Part shown: positions 10,735-20,617 of the stretch, one piece after another | Layout of the letters: every line of letters begins with the position of its first letter | Numbering within the stretch: position 1 is the first letter of the stretch | Source: Variovorax paradoxus | GTDB taxonomy: Bacteria; Pseudomonadota; Gammaproteobacteria; Burkholderiales; Burkholderiaceae_C | Direction of reading: 5' to 3' | Length of the DNA: 64,000 nucleotides | Assembly (NCBI RefSeq): GCF_029919115.1 | Contig: NZ_CP123990.1 | Location: 2,728,001 to 2,792,000, forward strand | Position numbers and translations under genes: made by a program | Notes under the pieces: model-generated | The model's database searches: none | What the model saw: only the letters and a program-made list of their open reading frames with translations | Told to the model about the DNA's origin: nothing

Positions 10735-10881
10735 GTCGGTGCCAAAACAATTGTTACGCGTTGCGTGTCAAGATGTTACTTAGGTTAATATATTAATTGG
10801 AGTGGTAATTTTTCACACCTGAGAACGATTTTTGGCGAACTGCCTTGACCATCAGGGCAAGTGAGCCTTTGGACGGTATAG
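10735..10881 (+). promoter_or_regulatory. AT-rich leader of the Crp/Fnr-type gene with a 12-bp palindrome
   Basis: This stretch is much richer in A+T than the rest of the window. It holds a perfect 12-bp palindrome (TTAATATATTAA, 10785-10796) that overlaps plausible -10 hexamers, with TTGCGT (10761-10766) as a possible -35. This would fit a sigma-70 promoter or autoregulatory operator. No canonical Crp or Fnr site is present. Confidence 0.35.
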
Positions 10882-11655
10882 ATGTATTTGCATCCTCTTC
10901 TTGCCAGCGTTCCCCAGGACGAACGGGCAGCGTTTGTCCAGCGGATCGAACTTCGTTCCTACCGCCGAAACGAGGTTGTGCTGGGTGCGGATGACTGGAC
11001 AGACCGTGTCTATTGCGTGGCCACCGGCCTGTTGCGGGTGGTGGTGCAAGGCAGCGAAGACAGCGGCGACGTCACCACCGATTTCATCAGGCAGGACGAT
11101 CTCTTCCTGAATGCCGCCCCCATCGAGGAGCGATACCAGCCGGGCGCAACGCTCATCGCAGCTCTGCCCACCTCTCTTTACCTGGTGCCCGCACTCGAAC
11201 TGCGCGCGCTGTGCGATCGGCATCCGGCCGTGACGATGGGGCTGCTCGAAGTCGTGATGAAGCGCACCACGGTGCTGCGCAGGCAGATCCGGCAGATTTC
11301 ATCGGCTTCGTCCGAGCGGCTCATCAGCCGCATCCTCCATGAGCTCACCGTGCTGGCGCCGGGCACCGGCGGGGGCTACGACAAGCGGATCACGCAGTCG
11401 GTCATCGCCTCTTATTCAGGGCTCTCCCGGATGCAGGTCAACAAGACCATGCGGGACCTGGAGCGCCGCGGCCTGGTCAGGAGAGACGAGCACGGCGTCT
11501 ACGTGCCCCCGCACTTCGCATCGTCGGACTTTCAGGAGCTTGCACCGGGAGAGGCGAGCACCCCGCCGGCAAACCCGCCCGCCGGCGAGGTGGGCCCGTC
11601 CTTCTTCTCGGAATTGTTCGAAGAGCCCAAGCCGGGCAAGCCCCGCAAGGGTTGA
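10882..11655 (+). CDS. Crp/Fnr-family transcriptional regulator
   Basis: A 257-residue protein with an N-terminal cyclic-nucleotide-binding-like beta-barrel (about residues 15-120), a long dimerisation helix (about 125-155) and a C-terminal winged helix-turn-helix (about 168-200, with SGLSRMQVNKTMRDLERRGLV as the recognition region). A tail of about 55 residues rich in Pro, Gly and Glu follows the DNA-binding domain and is unusual for the family. No Fnr-type N-terminal Cys cluster is seen, so the signal is unknown. It converges on flgN with a 6-nt gap. Confidence 0.8.
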   Translation: MYLHPLLASVPQDERAAFVQRIELRSYRRNEVVLGADDWTDRVYCVATGLLRVVVQGSEDSGDVTTDFIRQDDLFLNAAPIEERYQPGATLIAALPTSLYLVPALELRALCDRHPAVTMGLLEVVMKRTTVLRRQIRQISSASSERLISRILHELTVLAPGTGGGYDKRITQSVIASYSGLSRMQVNKTMRDLERRGLVRRDEHGVYVPPHFASSDFQELAPGEASTPPANPPAGEVGPSFFSELFEEPKPGKPRKG

Positions 11656-11661
11656 ACGCGG

Positions 11662-12108
11662 TCAACCCACCGCCAAGCGGGTTCCCATGCCGCTCGCGGG
11701 CTTGCGGATTCCGTTCGGTCCGTAGAAGGGCTGGGCGCTGGCCTGCAGGTAATGCAGCGCGTTTTGCGTGAAATCGAGCTGGCTGTACACCATCGAGCCA
11801 TTGCGGCGGTTGTCGGCCCTGGCTTGCTGGGCAAGTTCGACCAGGGCAGTCCAGGCGGCCAGCGACGCCTCGCCATCGGCGGCCGCAGCCGCATCGGCGC
11901 CTGCACGGCCGGGTTCGAAGCCGCGCGCCACCTGGGCCGCCTCGCGGGCCTGGTCGAGTGCCGCCATGCGATCGAGCAGGCCTGTCTTGCGTTCGGTCAA
12001 AAGGGGCAGCTCCGCAAAACGGCCGTTCTTCATGGCGTCTGCTTCCTGGCCGAGCAGGGACAGGAATTCTTCTACGCAGGATTTCTCGGCCAACAGGTGA
12101 ACCAGCAT
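11662..12108 (-). CDS. flgN: Flagellar export chaperone FlgN
   Basis: Chaperone for the hook-junction proteins FlgK and FlgL before export. At 148 residues it is mostly helical, with an E-rich N-terminal helix (EEFLSLLGQEADAM) and the C-terminal YSQLDFTQNALHYL segment that fits the substrate-binding helix of FlgN. The ATG at 12108 follows flgM by 5 nt, making a tight flgM-flgN pair. An upstream extension in frame is Arg-rich and would overlap flgM fully, so it is rejected. Confidence 0.85.
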   Translation of the reverse strand: MLVHLLAEKSCVEEFLSLLGQEADAMKNGRFAELPLLTERKTGLLDRMAALDQAREAAQVARGFEPGRAGADAAAAADGEASLAAWTALVELAQQARADNRRNGSMVYSQLDFTQNALHYLQASAQPFYGPNGIRKPASGMGTRLAVG

Positions 12109-12113
12109 GGCGG

Positions 12114-12410
12114 TTACAGCTTTCCGTTTTCTTGCAGCAGTTCGCGCACGCTGCTCAGCAGGCCGCGGGCGATTCGGTCGGGATGAATTTCGTAGCGCCC
12201 GGCCCGGATGTCCTCGCGGATGGCGGCCACGCGTGCTGCGTCGAAATCGGCATTGAGCGCTTCGGGCAGCGAATGCACCTGTCCCGTCGAGAGCTGCACC
12301 ACGTCCTTGCCACCCTGGGCGGCTTCGGTGCCGCTGGCTGGCGATGACGATGCGCCCTTTTTCGTTCGGGTGAGCGGTGTGGCCGACGGGGCAGATGGAT
12401 CGATTTTCAA
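12114..12410 (-). CDS. flgM: Anti-sigma-28 factor FlgM
   Basis: Binds and holds FliA until it is exported through the finished hook. It is 98 residues, typical length. The N-terminus is low-complexity and disordered-looking (to about residue 35). The C-terminal half contains the sigma-binding region with FDAARVAAIREDIRAGRY and the helix ending in LLQENGKL, both FlgM-like. A sigma-28-type site lies 27 nt upstream, so it is likely regulated by the factor it inhibits. Confidence 0.93.
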   Translation of the reverse strand: MKIDPSAPSATPLTRTKKGASSSPASGTEAAQGGKDVVQLSTGQVHSLPEALNADFDAARVAAIREDIRAGRYEIHPDRIARGLLSSVRELLQENGKL

Positions 12411-12436
12411 GATGGTTCCTCAAAGGGCTGCCTTGT

Positions 12437-12463
12437 GTATCGGCAGTTCGGGCCGAAACTTTA
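12437..12463 (-). promoter_or_regulatory. Sigma-28 (FliA)-type promoter of flgMN
   Basis: On the minus strand the sequence reads TAAA-N15-GCCGATAC, one base from the sigma-28 consensus TAAA-N15-GCCGATAA. TAAA is at 12463-12460 and GCCGATAC at 12444-12437. The flgM ATG begins 27 nt downstream. Confidence 0.8.
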
Positions 12464-12492
12464 GGGCATGGCGCACTGCGCCGTGAATTCGG

Positions 12493-13209
12493 CTACTGCG
12501 CCAGCCGTACCTGGCCTTCCTCGTCGGCCACGCCACTGACCAGGCGGCCGTCCAGGGTCTTGGCCCGCACGGTGGCACCCGCCCCGGCGCTGGTCATTGC
12601 GCGGGCCTCGGTACTCACACTGTAGCCCGGCCCGGCGGCAACCACCTTGACCGTCTGGCCTTGCTGGATCACCGAGACGCCGCGAACCATTTCGCGCCGC
12701 AGCGGCGCCCCCGATGCAATGCGGTTGGCCGCCACCACGCCTTCGAGTTCCGAAGCGTCTGTAACCACCGAACGGGGCAGCGCCGTGAGATCGCCGTTGC
12801 GGGCGGCAAAGTCGCCGGCGCCCAAGGGCTTTCCGGTGTCGATGTTCTGCAGCGCGACGAAGTAGCGGCCCTCTACCGCGACATGGGCCAGCACAAAGCG
12901 CGTCCAGGGCTTTTGCTCCGAATGGCAGCGCAAGCCCACCGACACGCGCCCCCAGGCAGCGGCGCCGCGCGGCAGAAAAGCCTCGAGCGCATCGCACGGC
13001 GGCAGCGGGCCGGAGCCCGGAGCCTCCACGCGGATGCTGACCTTGCCCGGCAGCCCGGCGGTTTGCGCCTGCAGCAACTTGTCCGCGGCGGCGCGCGCGT
13101 CGCCTGCAAGTGGCGCCGCGGCAACGGATGTGGCCGCTGCGAGTCCTGCCGCCAAGGCTGGCAGCACGATCTTCAGGAGGCGCTTGTGGGAGTGGGTTTT
13201 TTCCATCAT
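12493..13209 (-). CDS. flgA: Flagellar P-ring assembly chaperone FlgA
   Basis: Periplasmic chaperone for FlgI during P-ring formation. It has 238 residues. A Sec-type signal peptide is clear (basic start, hydrophobic core, cleavage near SVAAAPL). The C-terminal SAF/AFP-like domain, about residues 115-235, includes LQNIDTGKPLGAGDF and the VQQGQTVKV-like IQQGQTVKVV stretch. Tandem ATGs at 13209 and 13206 are both usable. It diverges from flgB; the 162-nt gap must hold promoters for both operons, but no sigma-28 or sigma-54 site was seen there. Confidence 0.92.
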   Translation of the reverse strand: MMEKTHSHKRLLKIVLPALAAGLAAATSVAAAPLAGDARAAADKLLQAQTAGLPGKVSIRVEAPGSGPLPPCDALEAFLPRGAAAWGRVSVGLRCHSEQKPWTRFVLAHVAVEGRYFVALQNIDTGKPLGAGDFAARNGDLTALPRSVVTDASELEGVVAANRIASGAPLRREMVRGVSVIQQGQTVKVVAAGPGYSVSTEARAMTSAGAGATVRAKTLDGRLVSGVADEEGQVRLAQ

Positions 13210-13371
13210 GGGTGCCCGGCAATTCTAGGAAGACGCACCCGATCCGAAGATTCGAAGTGCACGCCAAATGCCCCTTTGTTCGGGCCATTGCGAAAGCAGT
13301 GCATGCATAGACTCGCTTTCCATCAGTCGCCATGCCCACCTGGGACGCGATGCCACCAATGATGGAAAAAC

Positions 13372-13776
13372 ATGATCGACAAGCTGGATGCGGCGCTGCG
13401 CTTCAACCGCGAAGCACTCAACCTCCGGGCACAGCGCCAGGAAGTGCTGGCCGCCAACATCGCACACGCCGACACGCCCAACTACAAGGCGCGTGACTTC
13501 GATTTTTCGAGCCGCCTCACGCAAGCGGTAGAGCAGGGCCGTGGAGGCCAATCGGTGCAGATGGCCGCCACGTCGCCCCGCCACATCCAGGGCCAGGGCT
13601 CGTCGATGCCCGACCGGGATTTGCTGTACCGCGTGCCGAGCCAACCCAGCATTGACGGAAACACCGTCGAGATGGATGCCGAACGCATCAACTTTGCCGA
13701 CAACGCGCTGCGCTACGAAGCCAACCTCACGGTGGTCAGCGCCAAGATCAAGTCGCTGCTCGCCGCGGCGCAATAA
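13372..13776 (+). CDS. flgB: Flagellar proximal rod protein FlgB
   Basis: Forms part of the proximal rod in the periplasm. The 134 residues start with [11 protein letters not shown] and contain [21 protein letters not shown] near residue 25-45, the shared rod/hook N-terminal motif. The C-terminus ends in a helix with LRYEANL...IKSLLAA, fitting rod proteins. It is the first gene of a plus-strand run to flgJ. Confidence 0.96.
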   Translation: MIDKLDAALRFNREALNLRAQRQEVLAANIAHADTPNYKARDFDFSSRLTQAVEQGRGGQSVQMAATSPRHIQGQGSSMPDRDLLYRVPSQPSIDGNTVEMDAERINFADNALRYEANLTVVSAKIKSLLAAAQ

Positions 13777-13793
13777 GCACAGGAGAGACACGC

Positions 13794-14216
13794 ATGCCGC
13801 ATCCCAGCGCATCCATGAACATCTTCAGCGTGGCGGGTTCCGCCATGTCCGCGCAGTCGCAGCGCATGAACGTGACCGCGAGCAACCTGGCCAACGCCGA
13901 AAGCGTGGCCGGCCCCGACGGCAAGCCCTACCGCGCCAAGCAGGTCGTGTTCGAAGTGGCCTCCTCCGGCCCCGGCCAGCAGGACATCGGAGGCGTGAAG
14001 GTGGCCCGCGTGGTCGAAGACGCCTCGCCGCTCAAGATGGTCTTCGACCCCAAGAGCCCGCATGCCAACCCCGAAGGCTACGTGTCGATGCCCAACGTCA
14101 ACGTGGTCGAGGAGATGACCAACATGATCTCCGCCTCCCGCAACTACCAGGCCAACGTCGAGGTGCTGAACACCGCCAAGACCCTCATGGTCAAGACGCT
14201 GAGCATCGGCCAGTAA
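13794..14216 (+). CDS. flgC: Flagellar proximal rod protein FlgC
   Basis: Proximal rod subunit, 140 residues. The N-terminal [22 protein letters not shown] motif and the C-terminal [20 protein letters not shown] motif are those of FlgC. An AGGAGAG ribosome-binding site sits just before the ATG at 13794, which decides against the in-frame ATG at 13815. It follows flgB by 17 nt. Confidence 0.96.
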   Translation: MPHPSASMNIFSVAGSAMSAQSQRMNVTASNLANAESVAGPDGKPYRAKQVVFEVASSGPGQQDIGGVKVARVVEDASPLKMVFDPKSPHANPEGYVSMPNVNVVEEMTNMISASRNYQANVEVLNTAKTLMVKTLSIGQ

Positions 14217-14239
14217 CCCGTACATCCACACCACAAGCC

Positions 14240-14926
14240 ATGGCCATTTCCGACACCTCCTCCATCACCGGGCTCAACGCAGCCACGGCCGCTTCCAGCG
14301 CCGGCAACACCTCCGAAGTGGACAGCGAGCAGCGCTTCCTCAAGCTGCTGGTCACGCAACTCAACAACCAGGACCCGCTCAACCCGATGGAGAACGCCGA
14401 GCTCACCAGCCAGCTCGCGCAGATGAGCACCGTGAGCGGCATCGAGCGGCTCAACGCGGCGCTGAGCGGCCTGGTGAACCAGACCGGTACCAACCAGGTG
14501 CTGCAGGCGGCATCGCTCATTGGCTACAACGTGCTGTCGCCGGGCAACACCATCGGCACCACCGAACCCAAGGCCGGCGAAGAGCCGGCGGCCGTGCCCT
14601 TTGCGGTGCAGCTGCCGGGTACGGCCGGCAACGTCGAGGTGAAGATCGTCAATGCCGCCGGCAACACCGTGCGCACGATGTCGCTCGGCTCCATGACTGA
14701 AGGCGTCAATGCGGTCAGCTGGGACGGCAAGGCCGACGACGGCACCGTGGCGGCCCCCGGCTCTTACACCTTCACGGTCTCGGCCAGCAACAACGGCACC
14801 GACGTGAAAGCCACCTCTCTGGTCTTCTCGCAAGTGGCTGCCGTCAAGCAAGGCGCCGACGGCATCACGCTCGAGCTGATGTCGGGCAACAGCATCGGCC
14901 TGGCCGATGTGCGCATGTTCCTCTGA
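14240..14926 (+). CDS. flgD: Flagellar hook-capping scaffold FlgD
   Basis: Caps the growing hook and guides FlgE polymerisation. It has 228 residues. The N-terminal export and capping region contains FLKLLVTQLNNQDPLNPMEN (about residues 35-54), diagnostic of FlgD. The middle and end form the Tudor-like and FLN-like beta domains (about 85-225), with GVNAVSWDGKADDG. The ATG at 14240 is the only start close to that motif; the frame is open further upstream but only as an overlap with flgB and flgC. Confidence 0.95.
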   Translation: MAISDTSSITGLNAATAASSAGNTSEVDSEQRFLKLLVTQLNNQDPLNPMENAELTSQLAQMSTVSGIERLNAALSGLVNQTGTNQVLQAASLIGYNVLSPGNTIGTTEPKAGEEPAAVPFAVQLPGTAGNVEVKIVNAAGNTVRTMSLGSMTEGVNAVSWDGKADDGTVAAPGSYTFTVSASNNGTDVKATSLVFSQVAAVKQGADGITLELMSGNSIGLADVRMFL

Positions 14927-15014
14927 GCAACCCGGCATGCGTTCTTCATCGGCAGCGGCCCTCGCGCCGCAAGCCATTTCCATTTCTTCCTCGCACTGAA
15001 ACAAGGATTCGATC

Positions 15015-16229
15015 ATGGGCTTTTCCCAAGGCATCAGCGGCTTGTCCGCAGCCGCCGCCAACCTGGACGTCATCGGCAACAACATCGCCAACTCAAATAC
15101 CGTGGGCTTCAAGTCGGGCGCGGCCACGTTCCAGGACGTGTATGCGGGCTCGCGCGTCGGCCTCGGCGTTGCGGTGTCGGGCATCGTGCAGAACTTCACG
15201 CAGGGTTCGGTGCAAACCAGCAGCCGCCCCCTGGACATCGCCATCCTCAACGGCGACGGCTTCTTCCGCCTCAGCAGCCCGAGCGGTGAGGTGATGTATT
15301 CGCGCAATGGCCAGTTCACGCGCGACAAGGACGGCTTCATCGTCAACGCCGCCGGCCTGCGCCTGACGGGCTACGGCGTTTCGGCCACCGGCGGCCTCGA
15401 CGGCGGCACGCCCGGCCCGCTGCAGGTCCAGACCACGGCCATGAGCCCGAAGGCCACCACTGCCATAGACGCCACCTTCAATCTGGACATGCGCGAAGCA
15501 GTGCCCACCAAGACGCCGTTCTCTCCGACCGATTCGGACACCTTCAACTATTCGAACGCGCTCGGCCCCATCTTCGATTCGCTCGGCGCCCCGCATGAGC
15601 TTGGCGTCTTCTTCGTGAAGACCGGCGCCAACGCCTGGAACGTGTACGGCGCGGCCGACGGCACCGCGCTCAACGGTGGCGCGCCCATCTCGGCGATGAC
15701 CTTCGACGGCAACGGCAACCTGCTCACGCCCGCGGGCGGCTCGATCACCTTGCCGGCAATGAACTTCGGCAACGGCTCGGTGGCGCTGAATGCCACGGTG
15801 GACCTCTCGGGCACCACGCAGTTCGGCAACGCCAACGAAATCAAGACGCTCAAGCAGGACGGCTTCACCTCGGGCACGCTGACCTCGTTCTCGATCAACC
15901 CCGACGGCACCATCACCGGCAAGTTCTCCAACGAGCAGACCACGCTGATGGGCCAGGTCGTGCTGACGTCGTTCGCCAACCCCAACGGCCTGGAGCCCAA
16001 GGGCGAGAACGTCTGGGGCGAAACGCTGGCTTCGGGCCAGCCGCTCACTGGCACGCCGGGTGCAGGCACCAAGCAGGGTTCGCTCGCCTCCGGCGCGCTG
16101 GAGGCCTCCAACGTCGACCTGACCTCCGAGCTGGTCAACCTCATCGTCGCGCAGCGCAGCTACCAGGCCAACGCGCAGACGGTGAAGACGCAGGATCAGG
16201 TCGTCCAGACGCTGATCAACATCCGCTGA
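15015..16229 (+). CDS. flgE: Flagellar hook protein FlgE
   Basis: Main hook subunit, 404 residues. The N-terminal GFSQGISGLSAAAANLDVIGNN segment and the C-terminal NLIVAQRSYQANAQTVKTQD helix are the conserved axial-protein ends. The central beta-rich domains (about residues 90-330) are Gly/Thr-rich. It lies 88 nt after flgD, with an AAGGA ribosome-binding site. Confidence 0.96.
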   Translation: MGFSQGISGLSAAAANLDVIGNNIANSNTVGFKSGAATFQDVYAGSRVGLGVAVSGIVQNFTQGSVQTSSRPLDIAILNGDGFFRLSSPSGEVMYSRNGQFTRDKDGFIVNAAGLRLTGYGVSATGGLDGGTPGPLQVQTTAMSPKATTAIDATFNLDMREAVPTKTPFSPTDSDTFNYSNALGPIFDSLGAPHELGVFFVKTGANAWNVYGAADGTALNGGAPISAMTFDGNGNLLTPAGGSITLPAMNFGNGSVALNATVDLSGTTQFGNANEIKTLKQDGFTSGTLTSFSINPDGTITGKFSNEQTTLMGQVVLTSFANPNGLEPKGENVWGETLASGQPLTGTPGAGTKQGSLASGALEASNVDLTSELVNLIVAQRSYQANAQTVKTQDQVVQTLINIR

Positions 16230-16236
16230 GTAGCTT

Positions 16237-16986
16237 ATGGACCGCATGCTGTATGTCGCCATGAGCGGCGCCAAGCAGGCCATGGAGCAGCAAGCCTCCG
16301 TTGCCAACAACATGGCGAACGCCTCGACACCCGGGTTCCGCGCGCAGATCAACAGCTTTCGCGCAGTGCCGGTCACCGATGGCGGCCCGGACGCGACGAC
16401 CCGCTCCTACGTGGTTGCCACCACGCCGGGTGCCGACTTCAGCCATGGTCCGCTCACCGAAACCGGCCGCGCACTCGATGTCGCGGTGCACGGCGACGGC
16501 TGGCTCGTGGTGCAGACGCCGGACGGCGGCGAGGCCTACACCCGCGTGGGCAACCTGCAGGTCAATGCCGAAGGCCAGCTCACCACCATGGGCTCGCGCC
16601 CGGTGCTCGGCGATGCCGGCGCACTTGTGGTGCCGCCCGGCTCCGCCGTCTCCATTGCAGCCAACGGCCTTGTCACGGCGCGCGGCGCCGGAGACCCGGC
16701 CATCGGCATTGCCGAGGTGGGCCGCCTGAAGCTGGTCAACCCGCCCACGGCCGACCTGGTGCGTGGTGCCGACGGCCTGTTTCGCATGCGCGAGGGCCTG
16801 CCGCCCGCTGAAGCCGATGCCGCTGTCTCAGTGACCACCGGCGCCGTCGAGGGCAGCAACGTCAACGGCGTGGAGGCCATGGTGGCCATGATCGCCAACG
16901 CCCGCAGCTTCGAAATGCAGATGAAGTCGATGCGCACCGCGGACGACAACGCGCAATCGGCCAACAAGCTGCTGGCGTACGGCTAA
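16237..16986 (+). CDS. flgF: Flagellar proximal rod protein FlgF
   Basis: Rod protein, 249 residues. It begins [32 protein letters not shown] (motif at residues 1-28) and ends with [18 protein letters not shown], both FlgF-specific variants of the axial-protein ends. The start lies 7 nt after flgE. Confidence 0.95.
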   Translation: MDRMLYVAMSGAKQAMEQQASVANNMANASTPGFRAQINSFRAVPVTDGGPDATTRSYVVATTPGADFSHGPLTETGRALDVAVHGDGWLVVQTPDGGEAYTRVGNLQVNAEGQLTTMGSRPVLGDAGALVVPPGSAVSIAANGLVTARGAGDPAIGIAEVGRLKLVNPPTADLVRGADGLFRMREGLPPAEADAAVSVTTGAVEGSNVNGVEAMVAMIANARSFEMQMKSMRTADDNAQSANKLLAYG

Positions 16987-17023
16987 GCCTGCGCCTCACA
17001 TAACTCCCAAGGAATTTTTCATC

Positions 17024-17806
17024 ATGATGCGCTCGCTCTACATCGCCAAGACCGGTCTCGATGCACAACAGACCCAACTCGACGTGGTGTCGAACAACCT
17101 CGCCAACGTCGGCACCACGGGCTTCAAGAGAAGCCGTGCCGTGTTCGAGGACCTGATGTACCAGAACCTGCGCCAGGTCGGCGGCCAGACTTCCGACCAG
17201 ACCCGCCTGCCTTCGGGCCTGCAGGTAGGCACCGGCGTGCATGTGGTCGCCACCGAGCGCATCCACTCGCAGGGCAACCTCACCAAGACCGACAAGCCGA
17301 CGGACGTTGCCATCAACGGCGGCGGCTTCTTCCAGGTGCTGATGCCCGACGGCACCACCTCGTACACGCGCGACGGTTCCTTCCAGACCGACCGCGACGG
17401 CCAGCTTGTCACGGCCAGCGGCTTTCCGGTGCAGCCGGCCATCACGCTGCCTGCCAACGCCACCAGCCTGACGGTGGGCCGCGACGGCATCGTTTCGATC
17501 ACGCAGGCCGGCTCCACCAACACGGTGCAGGTCGGACAGCTGCAGCTGGCCACTTTCCTGAACCCCGCCGGCCTGCAGAGCAAGGGCGAGAACCTCTACG
17601 CCGAAACCGACGCATCGGGCGCACCCAACCAGGTGAACCCCGGTGTGGACGGCGCCGGCATCCTGAGCCAGGGCTACGTCGAGGCATCGAACGTCAACGT
17701 GGTCGAAGAGCTCGTGAACATGATCGCTACGCAGCGCGCCTACGAGATCAACAGCAAGGCGGTCCAGACCTCGGACCAGATGCTGCAGCGCCTCGCACAG
17801 TTATGA
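17024..17806 (+). CDS. flgG: Flagellar distal rod protein FlgG
   Basis: Distal rod subunit, 260 residues, the usual length. The N-terminal [21 protein letters not shown] motif and the C-terminal [20 protein letters not shown] motif are strongly conserved in FlgG. Tandem ATGs at 17024 and 17027 are both possible. Its stop overlaps the flgH start by 4 nt. Confidence 0.97.
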   Translation: MMRSLYIAKTGLDAQQTQLDVVSNNLANVGTTGFKRSRAVFEDLMYQNLRQVGGQTSDQTRLPSGLQVGTGVHVVATERIHSQGNLTKTDKPTDVAINGGGFFQVLMPDGTTSYTRDGSFQTDRDGQLVTASGFPVQPAITLPANATSLTVGRDGIVSITQAGSTNTVQVGQLQLATFLNPAGLQSKGENLYAETDASGAPNQVNPGVDGAGILSQGYVEASNVNVVEELVNMIATQRAYEINSKAVQTSDQMLQRLAQL

Positions 17807-18492
17807 CCTCCCACCGTCGTCGCGCACTCCTTTTGCCGGCGCTGGTCGCCGTGCTGGCCTCGGGCTGCGCGCAGGTACCGCGCGAGCCGCTGGTGCACCA
17901 GCCGATGACGGCGCGGGCGGAGACCATGGCTTCTGCGCCGCGGCGCGCGAACGGCGCGATCTTCCAGGACGGTCCCGGCGGCAGTGCGCTGTTCGAAGAC
18001 CGCAGGCCCCGCAACGTCGGCGACATCCTGACCATCGTCATCAGCGAGCGGGTCAACGCCAGCAAGAACTCCGGCGCCTCCGCAAGCCGCACCGGCAGCC
18101 TGGCGGCGGACTTTGCAGGCGGCATTCCAAAGCTCCTGGGTTCGCTGCTCAACGGCCAGGACGCCAAGCTGTCCGGCGGCAACAAGCTCGACGCCAAGGG
18201 CGGCGCCAACGCCAACAACACCTTCAACGGGGTGATCACCGTCACGGTCGTCGACGTGATGCGCAACGGCAACTTGCTGGTCAGCGGCGAGAAGCAGATG
18301 GGCATCAACCAGGGCACCGAATACATCCGGTTCTCGGGCGTGGTGAATCCGCGCACGGTTTCGGGCAACAACACCGTGCCGTCGACCCTGGTGGCCGACG
18401 CACGCATCGAATACACGGCCAAGGGCTACATCGACGAGGCGCAGCACATGGGTTGGATGCAGCGCTTCTTCCTGAATGTCATGCCGTTCTAG
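17803..18492 (+). CDS. flgH: Flagellar L-ring lipoprotein FlgH
   Basis: Forms the outer-membrane L-ring. It has 229 residues. The N-terminus has a lipoprotein signal with lipobox LASGC (Cys near residue 24). The body contains the typical [15 protein letters not shown] (about residues 67-81) and the C-terminal [20 protein letters not shown] stretch. The end overlaps no real coding start of flgI, which begins 5 nt later. Confidence 0.95.
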   Translation: MTSHRRRALLLPALVAVLASGCAQVPREPLVHQPMTARAETMASAPRRANGAIFQDGPGGSALFEDRRPRNVGDILTIVISERVNASKNSGASASRTGSLAADFAGGIPKLLGSLLNGQDAKLSGGNKLDAKGGANANNTFNGVITVTVVDVMRNGNLLVSGEKQMGINQGTEYIRFSGVVNPRTVSGNNTVPSTLVADARIEYTAKGYIDEAQHMGWMQRFFLNVMPF

Positions 18493-18496
18493 CACC

Positions 18497-19612
18497 ATGA
18501 AAAACATCTGCAACACCGTGCGCCGTATCGGCCTGCTGGCGCTGTGCGCCGTGGCCCTGCATGCACCCGCCCATGCCGAGCGCCTGAAAGAACTGGCAAG
18601 CATCCAGGGCGTGCGCGACAACCCGCTGATCGGCTACGGCCTGATGGTGGGCCTGGACGGAACGGGCGACCAGACCATGCAGACGCCGTTCACCACGCAA
18701 AGCCTGAACAACATGCTGCAGCAGCTCGGCATCACGATCCCGCAGGGCGTGAACATGCAGCTGAAGAACGTGGCGGCCGTCATGGTCACGGCCACGCTGC
18801 CGTCGTTTGCGCGCCCGGGCCAGAACATCGACGTGACCGTGTCGTCCATGGGCAATGCCAAGAGCCTGCGCGGCGGCACGCTGCTCATGACGCCGCTCAA
18901 GGGCGCCGACGGGCAGGTGTACGCCATTGCGCAGGGCAACATGGTGGTCGGCGGTGCCGGCGCATCGGCCAACGGCAGCAAGGCGCAGATCAACCAGCTC
19001 AGCTCGGGCCGCATTCCGGGCGGCGCGCTGGTCGAGCGCGGCGTCGAGGCGCCGGTGGGCGGCGAGGGCATGTTCTCGCTCGAACTCAACCGGTCCGATT
19101 TCGGCACGGTGCAGCGGGCGGTCGATGCCATCAACCGGCAGTTCGGCCCCGGCACCGCGCAGGCGCTCGACGCCCGCGTGATCCAGGTGCAGGCACCCGC
19201 ACAGCAAGAACGTGTCGGCTTTCTCGCGCAGCTCGAAAGCCTCGAGGTCACGCCTACGCAGGCGGTGGCGCGCGTGGTCGTCAATGCGCGCACCGGCTCC
19301 GTGGTCATGAACCAGGCGGTGCGGGTGAACGACTGTGCGGTTGCGCACGGCAACCTCTCGGTGGTCATCAACACCGATCCCGTGGTGAGCCAGCCCAACG
19401 CATTTGCAGGGGGCAACACCGTGGTCGGGCAAACCTCGCAGATCTCCATCAACCAGGGCGGCGGCGCCTTGCAGATGGTGCGCGGCGGCGCCTCGCTGGC
19501 CGACGTGATCAAGGGCCTGAACAGCCTGGGCGCCAATCCGCAAGACCTGGTGTCCATCCTGCAGGCCATGAAATCCGCCGGCGCGCTGCGCGCCGAGCTC
19601 GAAATCATCTGA
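18497..19612 (+). CDS. flgI: Flagellar P-ring protein FlgI
   Basis: Forms the periplasmic P-ring around the rod. It has 371 residues. Signal peptide: hydrophobic [12 protein letters not shown] with cleavage near AHA. Conserved segments include [20 protein letters not shown] (about residues 40-59) and [20 protein letters not shown] (about 98-117). The ATG at 18497 gives a normal signal peptide; a start 21 nt upstream adds six residues over the flgH stop. Confidence 0.96.
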   Translation: MKNICNTVRRIGLLALCAVALHAPAHAERLKELASIQGVRDNPLIGYGLMVGLDGTGDQTMQTPFTTQSLNNMLQQLGITIPQGVNMQLKNVAAVMVTATLPSFARPGQNIDVTVSSMGNAKSLRGGTLLMTPLKGADGQVYAIAQGNMVVGGAGASANGSKAQINQLSSGRIPGGALVERGVEAPVGGEGMFSLELNRSDFGTVQRAVDAINRQFGPGTAQALDARVIQVQAPAQQERVGFLAQLESLEVTPTQAVARVVVNARTGSVVMNQAVRVNDCAVAHGNLSVVINTDPVVSQPNAFAGGNTVVGQTSQISINQGGGALQMVRGGASLADVIKGLNSLGANPQDLVSILQAMKSAGALRAELEII

Positions 19613-19620
19613 GCACCGGC

Positions 19621-20607
19621 ATGGCAATTCCAGAAAGCAGAAGCGGCGCGCTCGACCAGCGCCTTGCGCTCGACGTACAGAGCGTCGATGCGTTGCGCTA
19701 CACGGTTCGCACCTCGCCCGACGAAGGCTTGAAGCAGGTGTCGCGGCAGTTCGAGGCGCTGTTCATGAACATGGTGCTCAAGAGCATGCGCGAGGCCACG
19801 CCCTCCAGCGGCCTGCTCGAGAACCGCGACGAGAAGGTCTACCTCTCGATGCTCGACCAGCAGTTGGCGCAGAACCTCTCGGGCCGCGGCGTGGGCCTGG
19901 CCGAGGCCATGCTTGCGCAGCTCAGCCGCGGCGCGGCATCGGGCGGCGAATCGGAAAGCGGCGCGGAAGGCATGTCGCTCGCGCCGCGCGCGGGATTTCC
20001 GCTGACACCGCAATCGGGCATTCCGCTGGGCTCTGCGCCGTCGTCGTCTGCGCCGTCTTCGTCCGCGGCGGCAAGGCAGCCGGCCGCACCCGTCGACCTG
20101 AGCATCTACCAGCGCAACAGCGAGCGTCCCGCGGCAGCGGCCGTTGCATCGCTGCAAGGCAACGTCGACAGTTTCGTGCAGCGCATGGGTGGCTCCGCGC
20201 AGGTGGCAAGCGCCGCCAGCGGCGTACCCGCGCCGCTGATTCTTGCGCAGGCCGCGCTGGAGTCCGGCTGGGGCAAGCGCGAAATTCGCGCCGACGACGG
20301 CACGCAAAGCTTCAATCTCTTCGGCATCAAGGCCGACCGCAGCTGGAAGGGCCCCGTGGTGGAAACCACCACGACCGAGTACGTGGACGGCGAGCCGCAG
20401 CGCGTGCGCGCCAAGTTCAGGGCCTACGCCTCGTACGACGAAGCCTTTACCGACTACGCCAAGTTCATCACGCGCAATCCGCGCTACGCCAACGTGCTGG
20501 CGGCGGATACGCCGGCCGAGGCAGCGCATGGCCTGCAGAAGGCCGGCTACGCAACCGATCCCCAGTACGGGCAGAAGCTCGTTCGCATCATGCAGAAGTT
20601 CAGCTGA
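19621..20607 (+). CDS. flgJ: FlgJ: rod-capping and peptidoglycan-hydrolase fusion
   Basis: Helps rod assembly and opens the peptidoglycan layer for the rod. The 328 residues carry two domains. The N-terminal rod-capping region (to about residue 105) has [21 protein letters not shown] Ser/Ala/Pro-rich linker follows (about 110-170). The C-terminal glucosaminidase-type domain (about 180-325) has [16 protein letters not shown] with the likely catalytic E214, then [12 protein letters not shown]. It ends 10 nt before cheW. Confidence 0.95.
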   Translation: MAIPESRSGALDQRLALDVQSVDALRYTVRTSPDEGLKQVSRQFEALFMNMVLKSMREATPSSGLLENRDEKVYLSMLDQQLAQNLSGRGVGLAEAMLAQLSRGAASGGESESGAEGMSLAPRAGFPLTPQSGIPLGSAPSSSAPSSSAAARQPAAPVDLSIYQRNSERPAAAAVASLQGNVDSFVQRMGGSAQVASAASGVPAPLILAQAALESGWGKREIRADDGTQSFNLFGIKADRSWKGPVVETTTTEYVDGEPQRVRAKFRAYASYDEAFTDYAKFITRNPRYANVLAADTPAEAAHGLQKAGYATDPQYGQKLVRIMQKFS

Positions 20608-20617
20608 AGGAATTCAT

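Noticed and set aside
13541..14239. Upstream extension of the flgD frame over flgB and flgC
   Set aside because: Arg/Pro-rich and unlike FlgD; the true start is ATG 14240.
18544..19620. Upstream extension of the flgJ frame over flgI
   Set aside because: Shifted-frame reading of flgI; flgJ starts at 19621.
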